DNA of 64,000 nucleotides, taken from positions 62,001-126,000 of the forward strand of contig NZ_MDDV01000005.1 in assembly GCF_001854885.1 (NCBI RefSeq), given 5' to 3'. The notes beneath the pieces were generated by a model that saw only the letters and a list, made by a program, of their open reading frames with translations, was not told the origin of the DNA and made no database searches. The first letter of the stretch is position 1. Each line of letters opens with the position of its first letter. Source of the DNA: Ensifer sp. LCM 4579. Lineage in GTDB: Bacteria > Pseudomonadota > Alphaproteobacteria > Rhizobiales > Rhizobiaceae. A program made the position numbers and the translations under genes. Below, in pieces: positions 9,787 through 18,778 of this stretch.

Positions 9787-11062
9787 GACGGCGAAGAACG
9801 GCGAGGATGTCAACGCGATCATGCTGGAGATCGGCCGGCGCGCGAAGGCGGCCGCCCGCCCGCTCGCGGTCGCTAGCGCCGAGCGCAAGCACGCGGCGCT
9901 GATCGCGATGGCGGATGCGCTCCTTGCCCGAAGCGGCGAAATCCTCGCCGCCAATGCGATCGACCTCGACAATGCCGAAAAGACCGGCGTCGCCAAGGCC
10001 TTCATCGACCGGCTGACGCTGAATGAGAGCCGCGTCCGCGACATGGCGGACGGGATCCGGGCGATCGCCGAGTTCGAGGATCCGGTCGGCGCGGTGATCG
10101 CCGAATGGGACCGCCCGAACGGGCTGCATATCGAGCGCGTGCGCACGCCGCTCGGCGTCATTGGCGTCATTTACGAGAGCCGTCCGAACGTGACGGCGGA
10201 TGCCGGCGCGCTCTGCCTCAAGGCCGGTAATGCGGTGATACTGCGCGGCGGCTCCGACAGCTTCCATTCCTCGCGGGCGATCCATGCCTGCCTCGTCGAG
10301 GGCCTGAGGGCCGCGGGCCTGCCGGAAGAGGCGATCCAGATGGTGCCGGTTGCCGACCGCGCCGCCGTCGGCGCCATGCTCACCGGCCTTAACGGCGCGA
10401 TCGACGTCATCGTGCCGCGCGGCGGAAAGAGCCTCGTCGCCCGCGTCCAGAGCGAGGCGCGGGTGCCGGTCTTCGCGCATCTCGAAGGCCTCTGCCATAT
10501 CTATGTCGATGCGTCCGCCGATCTCGACATGGCAAGGAAGATCGTCGTCAACGCCAAGATGCGCCGCACCGGCATCTGCGGCGCCGCCGAAACGCTGCTG
10601 ATCGACAGGAATGCCGCCGACCGGCTGGCAAGGCCACTCCTTCAGGCGCTCGTCGAGGCGGGCTGCGAGGTGCGGGTCTCGGAAGAGCTCTCCGGCCTGC
10701 TTGCCGGGCTGAAGGCCGCGAGCGACGACGACTGGGCCACCGAATATCTCGACGCGATCATCTCGGCGAAGCTCGTCGACGGCATTTCCGGCGCCATCGA
10801 GCACATCAACCGCTGGTCTTCCGCCCACACGGAAGCGGTGATTGCAGAAGATCCTGCCGTCGTCGAGCGCTTCTTCTCGGAGATCGATTCGGCGATCCTG
10901 CTGCACAATGCCTCGACGCAGTTCGCCGATGGCGGCGAGTTCGGCATGGGCGGCGAGATCGGCATTGCCACCGGCAAGATGCATGCCCGCGGCCCCGTCG
11001 GCGTCGAGCAGCTGACCTCATTCAAATATCGCGTCCGCGGCACGGGACAGGTGCGGCCCTGA
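9779..11062 (+). CDS. proA: Gamma-glutamyl phosphate reductase
   Basis: NADPH-dependent reduction of gamma-glutamyl phosphate to glutamate semialdehyde, step two of proline synthesis. The 427 residues have the aldehyde-dehydrogenase-like fold with the catalytic cysteine in [15 protein letters not shown] and the phosphate-binding [21 protein letters not shown] segment. I start at ATG 9779, inside the end of proB (8-base overlap); the longer frame from 9734 adds only a basic stretch read out of frame in proB. The 36-base gap to nadD suggests the same transcript. Confidence 0.96.
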   Translation: MLETAKNGEDVNAIMLEIGRRAKAAARPLAVASAERKHAALIAMADALLARSGEILAANAIDLDNAEKTGVAKAFIDRLTLNESRVRDMADGIRAIAEFEDPVGAVIAEWDRPNGLHIERVRTPLGVIGVIYESRPNVTADAGALCLKAGNAVILRGGSDSFHSSRAIHACLVEGLRAAGLPEEAIQMVPVADRAAVGAMLTGLNGAIDVIVPRGGKSLVARVQSEARVPVFAHLEGLCHIYVDASADLDMARKIVVNAKMRRTGICGAAETLLIDRNAADRLARPLLQALVEAGCEVRVSEELSGLLAGLKAASDDDWATEYLDAIISAKLVDGISGAIEHINRWSSAHTEAVIAEDPAVVERFFSEIDSAILLHNASTQFADGGEFGMGGEIGIATGKMHARGPVGVEQLTSFKYRVRGTGQVRP

Positions 11063-11097
11063 CGACCGCTTTCGAAGCCAGGCCGGACTATCTGCGC

Positions 11098-11688
11098 ATG
11101 CCGCATGTCGAGCGCGGCATGGCCGTCGGGCTGTTCGGCGGCTCGTTCAATCCGCCGCATGAGGGCCATGCGCTCGTTGCCGAGACGGCGCTGCGCCGGC
11201 TTGCGCTCGACCAGCTCTGGTGGATGGTGACGCCGGGAAATCCGTTGAAGGACAACCACAATTTGGCGCCGCTTGGGCGACGCATCGCAGCGAGCGAAAG
11301 GCTCGCCGAAAATCCGCGCATCAAGGTGACCGCCTTCGAAAAGGCGCTCGGCCAGAGCTATACCGCCCGCACCCTGGAATTCGTCCGCGCCCGCAATCCC
11401 GGCGTGCACTTCGTCTGGATCATGGGGGCGGACAATCTCAAAAGCTTCCATCGCTGGCAGGACTGGCGGCGCATCGTCCAGACCTTCCCGATCGCGGTCG
11501 TCGACCGGCCGGGGTCGACGCTCGCCTATCTTTCGTCGCCGATGGCGCGGACGTTCAGCCATGCGCGCATCGACGAGGACGATGCCGCGACGCTCGCCTT
11601 CAGGCCCGCGCCGGCCTGGACCTTCATTCACGGGCGGCGCTCGCCCTTGAGTTCGACGGCGCTGCGCTCCGCAGCGCCGCGCGCCTAA
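11098..11688 (+). CDS. nadD: Nicotinate-nucleotide adenylyltransferase
   Basis: Adenylates nicotinic acid mononucleotide in NAD synthesis. The 196 residues carry the nucleotidyltransferase signatures GGSFNPPHEGH (HxGH type) near residue 14 and LSSTALR near the C-terminus (the SxTxxR motif), with WIMGADNLKSFHRWQ between. It is downstream of proA and upstream of rsfS and rlmH, a common bacterial cluster. ATG 11098 is the only ordinary in-frame start between the proA stop and the first motif. The stop lies at the edge of a repeat element, so transcription to rsfS must cross about 280 bases. Confidence 0.95.
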   Translation: MPHVERGMAVGLFGGSFNPPHEGHALVAETALRRLALDQLWWMVTPGNPLKDNHNLAPLGRRIAASERLAENPRIKVTAFEKALGQSYTARTLEFVRARNPGVHFVWIMGADNLKSFHRWQDWRRIVQTFPIAVVDRPGSTLAYLSSPMARTFSHARIDEDDAATLAFRPAPAWTFIHGRRSPLSSTALRSAAPRA

Positions 11689-11873
11689 AGCGCGTCGCGT
11701 TTAAACATATTCGGGTGACGCGCTTTAGGTCCTTGTTTTTATGCATGCCGTTATCCCAGAACCGCTGCACACTTTTGGGCGACATGCATTATCAGGCGCG
11801 CAAAGGTCGCTGCAGCTCTTTGAGTTGCCGCATGTACCGTTAAATCGGCGCCGATTCAACGGAACATGCAGTA
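11687..11873. repeat. Mosaic intergenic repeat (element C followed by element B, reversed)
   Basis: Positions 11687-11790 hold element C (AAAGCGCGTCGCGTTTAAAC ... TTTTGGGCGACATGCAT), which recurs inverted at 52695-52820. Positions 11793-11873 hold an inverted, diverged copy of element B (GCGCAAAGGTCGCTGCAG ... CGATTCAACGGAACATGCAG), whose tandem form is at 53624-53828. Both are non-coding and palindrome-rich, like the rhizobial intergenic mosaic elements. Confidence 0.75.
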
Positions 11874-11966
11874 GGCAAATCCGGATGAATTGATCCTCGT
11901 GTCTTGAAACCGCAGGGGTTTGATGCCTACATTTACTTACGGTTCGAAGAGAATCACGAACCGAGA

Positions 11967-12413
11967 GTGCTTGTTCTGTTCATTTGGAAAGGAAAAACCC
12001 TGACAACAGCACACGCCAAGGGATATGCGATCTCCGCAATCCCGCGCAGCACGGAACCGAGCGACGAAGCCGCTGTCCGTGCGCTCAAGCTGGTCCTCGA
12101 AAGCCTAGAGGACTCGAAGGCAGAAGATATAGTTACCATCGACATTGCCGGAAAGTCGGCGCTGGGAGACTTCATGGTCGTTGTCTCCGGGCGATCGAAC
12201 AGGCATGTGATGGCGATTGCCGACCATCTGACGACGGACCTGAAGGACGAGGGACTTGGCACCCCGCGTGTCGAAGGTCTCGAAGGTGGTGATTGGGTGC
12301 TGATCGACACCGGCGATGTGATTGTCCACATCTTCCGGCCCGAGATCCGGGAGTTCTACAACATCGAAAAGATGTGGGCCGCCCCGGACGTCGAGGAGAG
12401 CACCCTGCACTGA
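11967..12413 (+). CDS. rsfS: Ribosome silencing factor RsfS
   Basis: Binds L14 of the 50S subunit and blocks subunit joining in starvation. The RsfS/Iojap domain spans from ALKLVLESLEDSKAEDIVTI to EFYNIEKMW, with GKSALGDFMVVVSGRSNRH in the middle. The start is uncertain. GTG 11967 (148 residues) is the nearest standard start codon but has a poor binding site. A CTG at 12000 (137 residues, LTTAHAKGYA) has GGAAAGGA six bases upstream. The first ATG in frame (11904) is too far upstream and lies just after a repeat. The C-terminus and family assignment are firm; only the first 10-30 residues are in doubt. Confidence 0.9.
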   Translation: MLVLFIWKGKTLTTAHAKGYAISAIPRSTEPSDEAAVRALKLVLESLEDSKAEDIVTIDIAGKSALGDFMVVVSGRSNRHVMAIADHLTTDLKDEGLGTPRVEGLEGGDWVLIDTGDVIVHIFRPEIREFYNIEKMWAAPDVEESTLH

Positions 12414-12561
12414 GACACGTCGCCCGGACCTGACCCGTTAGCCTTAGGGCGGTGCGACGATCGGTGCCGAATTTTCAGATGCGGCTGTCATGGCTGAAGG
12501 CCGATGACAGCAGGAGTGATGTTTGCCGATCACTGGTCGGCCATCCGGGGACCAACGGGCC

Positions 12562-13044
12562 ATGCGTATCGGAGTTTTCGCAGTCGGCCGCTTGAAGGCG
12601 GGGCCGGAAAAGGAACTTGCGGCTCGTTATCTCGACCGTTTCTCAAAGGCCGGGCCGGCGGTAGGCCTCGAGCTTTTGCGCCTCGTCGAAGTCAACGAGA
12701 GCCGGGCGGGCAATGCCGAGACGCGCAAGCGCGAGGAAGCGGCCCAGCTTGAAAAGGCGCTCCCCGACGGCAGTCTCTTGGTGCTGCTCGACGAGCGCGG
12801 CAAGGCGATCGACTCGGAGGCCTTCGCGACCTTGCTCGCCAGCTTCCGGGATGGCGGGAAACGCGACCTGATGATCGCCATCGGCGGTGCCGACGGGCTC
12901 GATCCGGCGCTGCACGCGCGCGCCGACGCGGTTCTCGGCCTCGGCAAGATGACCTGGCCGCATCAGCTCGTACGCATCCTGGTCGCCGAACAGCTCTATC
13001 GCGCCGTGACGATCCTCTCCGGTCATCCCTATCACCGGGCCTGA
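12562..13044 (+). CDS. rlmH: 23S rRNA pseudouridine-1915 N3-methyltransferase RlmH
   Basis: SPOUT-class methyltransferase acting on pseudouridine 1915 of 23S rRNA in 70S ribosomes. The 160 residues match the family length: MRIGVFAVGRLKAGPEKELA at the start, LVLLDERGKAIDSEAFA in the middle, and the knot with IGGADGLDPALHARAD and GKMTWPHQLVRILVAEQLYRA at the end, finishing GHPYHRA. ATG 12562 gives exactly this N-terminus. It follows rsfS, the usual neighbour. Confidence 0.96.
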   Translation: MRIGVFAVGRLKAGPEKELAARYLDRFSKAGPAVGLELLRLVEVNESRAGNAETRKREEAAQLEKALPDGSLLVLLDERGKAIDSEAFATLLASFRDGGKRDLMIAIGGADGLDPALHARADAVLGLGKMTWPHQLVRILVAEQLYRAVTILSGHPYHRA

Positions 13045-13488
13045 AGCAGATTTGCGTCGGCGCAGCAGTGCACGACAGTAACGGCATTGTATTTGGTGAA
13101 TGCTTTCGCCCTCATTCCTGTGCTTGTCACAGGAATCCAGCAGCGCCGCGTCTGCGGCGCGGAAGAGTCCTTTCAGCCCAAGGACTGCGGCTGGCTGGAT
13201 TCCTGTGACAAGCACAGGAATGAGGGCCGAAGGAGAGCCTTGCCATACCGCAACCGACGAGTCGCAGTATGCTGCTGTTGTGCACTGTCGGCGAGCCAAC
13301 GCTTCGTTCGCTTAGCCTCTTTGTCTTGACGCAGCTTCTTATCGGAAATCCGTGTCACACCTCTCCGGACCCTGCTTTGGATCGACTGTTTCCCCGCTCC
13401 CCTCGCGGAGCGATAACGCGATTATGTGTTGGTGGCCCGGCCAAAACGGATTAGGGTCTGCTACCGTTTTTCTGATGCATGGGACTGG
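13045..13488. other. Intergenic region between rlmH and the EnvC-like gene
   Basis: About 440 bases with no convincing gene. It contains repeat D1 (13108-13227); beyond that I see only short unsupported reading frames. The promoter of the EnvC-ctpA operon should lie between about 13320 and 13488, but I could not fix the boxes. Confidence 0.6.
13108..13227. repeat. 120-bp inverted-repeat element D1
   Basis: Bounded by GCCCTCATTCCTGTGCTTG and its inverted copy ending in GAATGAGGGC; each end contains the near-palindrome CCTGTGCTTGTCACAGG. The interior has GCCGCGTCTGCGGC and AAGGACT segments. The same element lies inverted at 16375-16495. It has no coding capacity and looks like a small palindromic or MITE-like repeat. 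Confidence 0.8.
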
Positions 13489-14913
13489 ATGAGACGCCGA
13501 GGGAAAGCAGCCGCGGATTGGGGCCGGAGCGCACTTGGCGTGCGGCGGTTGGGCCGTGGTACCGCGGTTGCGGCGCTGCTGCTGGCGACCGCTGCCCCGG
13601 CCTTTGCCGAGGACGCGCCCGCGGCCGCGGCGACCACGGAGCAAGAGGCCGCGGATCCGGCGGCCGGTCTTGCGCTGAGGCGCGACAGTACGCGCAGCGA
13701 GCTCGAGGCGCTTTCGAGGACGATCACGCTGTCTAAGGAGCGTGCCGAGGCGCTCGAGCGGACGATCGCCGAGATCGACAAGAACAATGCGGCGCTGCGC
13801 TCGGCCATCGTCGAGTCGGCAAAGAAACGCCAGGACCTGGAGCGGCAGATTGCCGGTGGCGAGAAGAAGCTCGGCGAATTGCGTGTCAAGGAAGACGTGG
13901 TCAAGAGTTCGCTCAGAGCCCGGCGCGGCCTGCTCGCCGAGGTGCTGGCGGCGCTTCAGCGCATGGGGCGAAATCCGCCGCCGGCGATCCTGGTGACGCC
14001 GGAGGACGCGCTCGCCTCGGTGCGCAGCGCCATCCTGCTCGGCGCCGTCGTTCCGGGCATCCGCAAGGAAACCGAGAGTCTCGTCGCCGATCTCGCGGCG
14101 CTCGCCGAAATCAGGCGCGGAATCGGCCGCCAGCGCGACGAGCTAACGGCGGCGATGGCCGCCAATCTCGAGGAGGAGCGGCGCATGGCGATGCTCGTCG
14201 CCGAGAAGGAGAAGCTGCGCCGGCAGAATGCGGCGGAACTGGCCGCCGAACAGCGCAAGGCCACCGAACTCGCCCAGCAGGCAACGAATCTCGAGGGCCT
14301 GATCTCCTCGCTCGAAACCGAGATTGCCTCGGTGCGCGATGCCGCGGAGGCCGCGCGCGCCGAGGCCGAGGAGCGCCGGCGCATGAGCGAGGCCGAACGC
14401 GAGACGGCACGGGAACTCGCCAGGAGCGCCGTGCCCGACAAAAACCGCATTGCGCCCGCATACGTGTTTTCCGAATTGCGGCAGAAGCTCAGCTATCCGG
14501 TCGCGGGTACGCTCCTGCGACAGTTTGGCGACGCCGACGGCACGGGGCATTCCTTGCAGGGAATCATGCTGGAGACCAATGCGGGCGCGCTGGTGACCAC
14601 ACCGGCGGATGGGTGGGTTGTCTATGCCGGCAAGTTCCGCAGCTATGGGCAGATGATCATCCTCAATGCGGGCGACGGTTATCACATCGTGCTTTCCGGA
14701 ATGGAGAGCGTCGGTGTCAGCCCTGGGCAATTCGTGGTGGCCGGGGAGCCGGTCGCGACGATGGGTGCAAAAAGAGTGGCGAGTGCGGCGGCCTTGACGC
14801 TGGAAACGGACCGGCCGACACTTTACATTGAGTTTCGAAAAGACGGGAAACCGGTTGATTCCCGACCGTGGTGGACCGCAGCAGAGGTTGGAAGGGCGCG
14901 AAATGATACGTAG
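13489..14913 (+). CDS. EnvC-like murein hydrolase activator (degenerate M23/LytM domain)
   Basis: A 474-residue periplasmic protein. After a basic start (MRRRGKAAADWGR) it has a signal segment (VAALLLATAAPAFAEDA), a long coiled coil rich in Glu/Ala/Arg (about 60-320) and a C-terminal LytM domain (about 345-465). The zinc site is degenerate: HSLQGIMLET replaces the active HxxxD pattern and YIEFR replaces HFE. This indicates an amidase activator of the EnvC type rather than an active endopeptidase. It overlaps ctpA by 11 bases, forming a cell-division/envelope operon. The start at 13489 was chosen to precede the signal peptide directly; an in-frame start at 13426 adds 21 residues. Confidence 0.88.
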   Translation: MRRRGKAAADWGRSALGVRRLGRGTAVAALLLATAAPAFAEDAPAAAATTEQEAADPAAGLALRRDSTRSELEALSRTITLSKERAEALERTIAEIDKNNAALRSAIVESAKKRQDLERQIAGGEKKLGELRVKEDVVKSSLRARRGLLAEVLAALQRMGRNPPPAILVTPEDALASVRSAILLGAVVPGIRKETESLVADLAALAEIRRGIGRQRDELTAAMAANLEEERRMAMLVAEKEKLRRQNAAELAAEQRKATELAQQATNLEGLISSLETEIASVRDAAEAARAEAEERRRMSEAERETARELARSAVPDKNRIAPAYVFSELRQKLSYPVAGTLLRQFGDADGTGHSLQGIMLETNAGALVTTPADGWVVYAGKFRSYGQMIILNAGDGYHIVLSGMESVGVSPGQFVVAGEPVATMGAKRVASAAALTLETDRPTLYIEFRKDGKPVDSRPWWTAAEVGRARNDT

Positions 14914-16225
14914 AGCTTCACTTGTTCTGGTCGGGGCGCTGATGGGGGCGACGGCAATGGGCGTCGTCTATTCGGCGGCCATTCCGGCCGTGGCGGCCAA
15001 CTCGTCGACATACCGGGAATTGGCGATTTTCGGCGACGTGTTCGAGCGCGTGCGCGCGCAATATGTGACGCCGCCGCAGGACGACAAGCTGATCGAGAGC
15101 GCGATCAACGGCATGCTCCAGTCGCTGGATCCGCATTCGAGCTACATGAACTCGACCGACGCCGAGGATATGCGCACGCAGACGCGCGGCGAATTCGGCG
15201 GTCTCGGCATCGAGGTGACGATGGAAGACGATCTCGTCAAGGTGACGAGCCCGATCGACGACACCCCGGCCGCCCGCGCCGGCGTGCTTGCCGGCGACCT
15301 GATCTCGAAGATCGACGGCCAGGACGTTCGCGGATTGAAGCTCGAGGAAGCGGTCGACAAGATGCGCGGCGCCGTCGGCACGCCCATCAAGCTCACCATC
15401 CTGCGCCAGGGTGCGGAGAAGCCGATCGAAGTGACGATCGTTCGTGACGTGATCGCCGTGCGTGCGGTGAAGTTCCGCGTCGAGGGCGATGTCGGCTACC
15501 TGCGCGTGATCTCCTTCACCGAAAAGACCTTCGAGGACCTGAAGAAGGGCATCGACAAGATCAAGGCCGAGGTGCCGGCGGACAAGCTCAAGGGCTATGT
15601 GCTGGACCTGCGCCTCAATCCGGGCGGCCTGCTCGACCAGGCGATCAATGTGTCGGACGCGTTCCTGGATCGCGGAGAGGTGGTTTCGACCCGCGGCCGC
15701 AATCCGAACGAGACCCGCCGCTTCAATGCGACGCCGGGCGATCTGGTCGACGGCAAGCCGGTGATCGTGCTCGTCAATGGCGGCTCCGCATCGGCATCGG
15801 AAATCGTCGCGGGCGCGCTGCAGGATCTGAAGCGCGCGACCGTGCTTGGCACGCGCTCCTTCGGCAAGGGTTCGGTGCAGACGATCATTCCGCTTGGCGA
15901 CGCCGGCGCGCTGCGCCTGACGACCGCGCTCTACTACACGCCGTCCGGCAAATCGATCCAGGGCACCGGCATCACGCCCGACATCAAGGTCGAGCAGCCG
16001 CTGCCGCCCGAGCTCCTCGGCAAGGTGGAGGCGCAGGGCGAGTCCGACCTGCGCGGCCATATTCCGGGCCAGAACGAGACGGATGAAGGCTCCGGCTCCG
16101 TCGCCTATGTGCCGCCGGAGGCCAAGGACGACATCCAGCTCAACTATGCGCTCGACTTGCTTCGCGGCAACAAGACCGATCCGGCCTTCCCGGCCAATCC
16201 GGAGCAGGCCGAACTGCAGAAGTAA
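14903..16225 (+). CDS. ctpA: Carboxy-terminal processing protease CtpA (S41 family)
   Basis: Periplasmic serine protease of 440 residues with an N-terminal signal or anchor (ASLVLVGALMGATAMGVVY), a PDZ domain (about 85-170, with GGLGIEVTMEDDLVKV and AGVLAGDLISKIDG) and the S41 core. The catalytic serine is in NGGSASASEIVAGAL and the lysine in RSFGKGSVQT. It is translated from ATG 14903 inside the end of the EnvC-like gene, so the two are co-translated. Related proteases trim lipoproteins and hydrolases at the cell envelope, which fits the neighbour. A hairpin terminator follows. Confidence 0.95.
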   Translation: MIRRASLVLVGALMGATAMGVVYSAAIPAVAANSSTYRELAIFGDVFERVRAQYVTPPQDDKLIESAINGMLQSLDPHSSYMNSTDAEDMRTQTRGEFGGLGIEVTMEDDLVKVTSPIDDTPAARAGVLAGDLISKIDGQDVRGLKLEEAVDKMRGAVGTPIKLTILRQGAEKPIEVTIVRDVIAVRAVKFRVEGDVGYLRVISFTEKTFEDLKKGIDKIKAEVPADKLKGYVLDLRLNPGGLLDQAINVSDAFLDRGEVVSTRGRNPNETRRFNATPGDLVDGKPVIVLVNGGSASASEIVAGALQDLKRATVLGTRSFGKGSVQTIIPLGDAGALRLTTALYYTPSGKSIQGTGITPDIKVEQPLPPELLGKVEAQGESDLRGHIPGQNETDEGSGSVAYVPPEAKDDIQLNYALDLLRGNKTDPAFPANPEQAELQK

Positions 16226-16249
16226 GTCTGCTTAGGGCAGAAAATAATG

Positions 16250-16278
16250 GGCGCCGGGCTGTTCAACCCGGCGCCTTT
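16250..16278 (+). terminator. Terminator after ctpA
   Basis: GGCGCCGGG (16250-16258) pairs with CCCGGCGCC (16267-16275) across an 8-base loop and is followed by TTT. The T tract is short but the stem is strong. Confidence 0.7.
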
Positions 16279-16374
16279 CATGTTGCAAGGCCGCGCGTCT
16301 TTTCGGACGCCAGCGTACAGGATCTCGGCTCCTGCCGCTTCGCCGGTTGATGGCAGGTCAGCGCTCACTTCCAT

Positions 16375-16543
16375 CCCTCTTTCCTGTGCTTGTCACAGGA
16401 ATCCAGCCAGCCCAAGTCCTTGGCTGAAAGGACTCTTCCGCGCCGCAGACGCGGCGCTGCCCTCGTCCCTGTGACAATCACAGGGACGAGGGCAAGGGGA
16501 TCCGCCTCCGAAAATCGGTTCCGAATTTCGGACCGATGCGCTA
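16375..16543. repeat. Element D2 (inverted copy of D1) plus a partial element A
   Basis: 16375-16495 repeats D1 in the opposite orientation: CCTGTGCTTGTCACAGGAA at one end, GTCCCTGTGACAATCACAGG at the other, with the GCCGCAGACGCGGC interior inverted. 16507-16543 is a truncated element A (CCGAAAATCGG ... CCGATGCGCTA), the hairpin-forming end seen complete at 26226, 55182 and 57151. Confidence 0.78.
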
Positions 16544-16688
16544 TGGATCGGCGAAGCGGCCGGCTGCGCCGTGATTCTTCGCGGGGGCGGCGCACCTCAC
16601 CGGCATGTCCTGGAGCGGCGGCCGGTTGGAGCGGTTCTCCGCTTGCACTGCGCTCCGATGATTGGATTTTAGGCGACCGAGGCTCCGT

Positions 16689-17894
16689 TTGGGAACTGAT
16701 CTCAATGCCCCCCTTGGCCAAGGCCGCCGCAAGCGCGCTCCGCGCCGGCTAAATCCGCGCCGTATCGTCGCCTATACGCTTCTTGGTACCTGCGTCTTCG
16801 CCATCCTCGGGCTTTCCGGCTGGAGCGCTTTTGCGCCTGACCGGCTGATCCGCACGCCCGCCCCTGTGGAAGACGCCACGACCGTGGCGGTCTCCGGAAC
16901 GGAAGGGCCGTCGGAACGAAGCGGCAACGCCAAACATGGAACGCTTAGAGCGAGCGGCGCGCTTTCCGGAGCGCGTGTCGAGGAAATGGCGACGAGCGAC
17001 GGCGCGACCGTCACCAAATACACGCCGCGGCCGCGCGAGAGCGACGGTCCGGCTTTGATCAGCGCCGGGCCGACGCGCGGCCAGGATCCGCGCATGGCGG
17101 CGCTGCCGAACGAAGATCTCCTCGAAACCACGCCGGAAGGCCGGCTGCCGATCGTCGGTCCGGAGGGCTTGAGACCCATGGATCAATATGCGCGGCCCTG
17201 GTCCGGGGCCCGCGGCACCCGAATTGCGCTGGTGGTGGGCGGCCTCGGCCTCAGCCAGACCGGAACGCTGCGCGCCATCCAGGCGCTGCCGCCGGACGTG
17301 ACGCTCGCCTTCGCGGCGGCCGGCAACAGCCTGCAGCGCTGGATGCAGGAGGCAAGGCACGACGGCCACGAAATTCTCCTGCAGATCCCGATGGAGCCGT
17401 TCGATTATCCGAGCAGCGATCCCGGGCCGCAGGCACTGCTCGTTTCCCAGTCTCAGCGGAAGAATCTTGCCGAACTGCACCGGAGCATGGGCCGGATCAC
17501 CAATTACACCGGGATCATGAACTATCTCGGCGGGCGGTTCCTCTCCGACGCGGATGCGCTTGAACCGGTGATGCGCGATCTCGGCAGGCGCGGTCTGCTT
17601 TTTCTCGATGACGGCACCTCCGCGCAGTCGCTATCCGGCACGCTCGCCGGCGCCTTCGACGTGCCGCACGGCTTCGCCGACCTGGTCGTCGACAGTGAGC
17701 TCAGCCGCGGCGCGATCCTGCGCCGGCTGGATGAACTCGAACGCGTCGCCCGGCGCAACGGTACCGCGATCGGCGTCGCCTCGGCCTTCGAGGAAAGCGT
17801 CGCGGCGATCGCGGAATGGATGGAAGAGGCCGGCGGACGCGGCATCGAATTCGTCGGCGTTTCCGCCCTCGTCAAGGATCCGCAACAAAACTGA
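16689..17894 (+). CDS. Divergent polysaccharide deacetylase family protein
   Basis: A 401-residue predicted envelope protein: a basic N-terminus, one membrane segment ([19 protein letters not shown]), a low-complexity linker (about 55-170) and a C-terminal divergent polysaccharide-deacetylase (YibQ/DUF610-like) domain beginning [14 protein letters not shown]. The domain includes [18 protein letters not shown] and a NYLGGRF segment; the usual NodB metal-binding triad is not obvious. The start is taken as TTG 16689 ([11 protein letters not shown]) because GAGG lies 6 bases upstream; no ATG fits. It follows ctpA across repeat-bearing DNA and precedes rppH. The substrate is unknown. Confidence 0.82.
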   Translation: MGTDLNAPLGQGRRKRAPRRLNPRRIVAYTLLGTCVFAILGLSGWSAFAPDRLIRTPAPVEDATTVAVSGTEGPSERSGNAKHGTLRASGALSGARVEEMATSDGATVTKYTPRPRESDGPALISAGPTRGQDPRMAALPNEDLLETTPEGRLPIVGPEGLRPMDQYARPWSGARGTRIALVVGGLGLSQTGTLRAIQALPPDVTLAFAAAGNSLQRWMQEARHDGHEILLQIPMEPFDYPSSDPGPQALLVSQSQRKNLAELHRSMGRITNYTGIMNYLGGRFLSDADALEPVMRDLGRRGLLFLDDGTSAQSLSGTLAGAFDVPHGFADLVVDSELSRGAILRRLDELERVARRNGTAIGVASAFEESVAAIAEWMEEAGGRGIEFVGVSALVKDPQQN

Positions 17895-17958
17895 TCTAAT
17901 CACCGCCTGCCGGATCGCTTTCGCGACCGGACCGGCGGGATCTGCAAGGGAAGACGAT

Positions 17959-18486
17959 ATGGGCAAGGACAAAGGCAAGGTGTTGAAGGCGGAGGATCTG
18001 CCCTATCGGCGCTGTGTCGGCGCCATGGTCCTCAACCGCGAAGGACTGGTCTGGGCCGGACACCGGCTCGCCGTCGGCAATTCCGAATATGACGGCTCGC
18101 CGCAGCTCTGGCAGATGCCGCAGGGCGGCATAGACGAGGGCGAAGATCCGCTCAAGGCGGCCTATCGCGAACTCTACGAGGAGACCGGGATCCGCACGGT
18201 TTCGCTGCTCGCGGAGGCGCCGCACTGGATTCACTACGACCTGCCGTCCCATCTTATCGGCATCGGTCTCAAGGGCAAATATCGCGGCCAGGCGCAGCGC
18301 TGGTACGCCTTCCGCTTCGAAGGCGACGAGAGCGAGATCGCCATCAACCCGCCGCCGGGCGGCCATGATCCCGAATTCGACGCCTGGGAATGGAAGCCGA
18401 TGCACGAACTGCCCGGCCTGATCGTGCCCTTCAAGCGCAAGGCCTATCAGGAGGTCGTCGCCGCTTTCGCGCATCTGGTGCGGTAG
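17959..18486 (+). CDS. rppH: RNA pyrophosphohydrolase (Nudix)
   Basis: Removes pyrophosphate from the 5' end of mRNA to trigger decay; rhizobial homologues are also annotated as (di)nucleoside polyphosphate hydrolase. The 175 residues contain a complete Nudix box [20 protein letters not shown] followed by TGI, plus [21 protein letters not shown] and the C-terminal [18 protein letters not shown] typical of RppH. It starts at ATG 17959 after AAGGGAAGACGAT; the open frame continues upstream but only as a shadow of the preceding gene. Confidence 0.95.
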   Translation: MGKDKGKVLKAEDLPYRRCVGAMVLNREGLVWAGHRLAVGNSEYDGSPQLWQMPQGGIDEGEDPLKAAYRELYEETGIRTVSLLAEAPHWIHYDLPSHLIGIGLKGKYRGQAQRWYAFRFEGDESEIAINPPPGGHDPEFDAWEWKPMHELPGLIVPFKRKAYQEVVAAFAHLVR

Positions 18487-18525
18487 GGGCGGAGAGGGCG
18501 TGTAAGCTTCCGTTAGCCGTAGTCG

Positions 18526-18762
18526 GGCCCCTCATCCCGCTGCCGCGACCTTCTCCCCGCAGGCGGGGAGAAGGAGACTCGCGGGCACGGCTTCCGATCG
18601 CCGGCAGGTGACTACTGCATGTTTCCGTAGGGCAAAGAGGAGGGGAACGGCGGAGCTCGCCGCTTGTCCCTTCTCCCCGCTTTGCGGGGAGAAGGTGCCG
18701 GTCCACCCTCCGCAGCTGCAGCGCAGCTGCTGCGGAGGACGGGCAGGCGGATGAGGGGCCGG
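18526..18762. repeat. Two facing copies of repeat E (GGGGAGAAGG hairpins)
   Basis: 18526-18590 holds CCCCTCATCC ... CTTCTCCCCGCAGGCGGGGAGAAGG. 18667-18762 holds an inverted longer copy: CCTTCTCCCCGCTTTGCGGGGAGAAGG, then a GGTCCACCCTCCGCAGC segment and GCGGATGAGGGG. A third copy lies at 43026-43115. Each has a near-perfect 11-bp hairpin. This accounts for most of the gap between rppH and bfr. Confidence 0.8.
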
Positions 18763-18778
18763 TTTGCGCGATGCGGGC

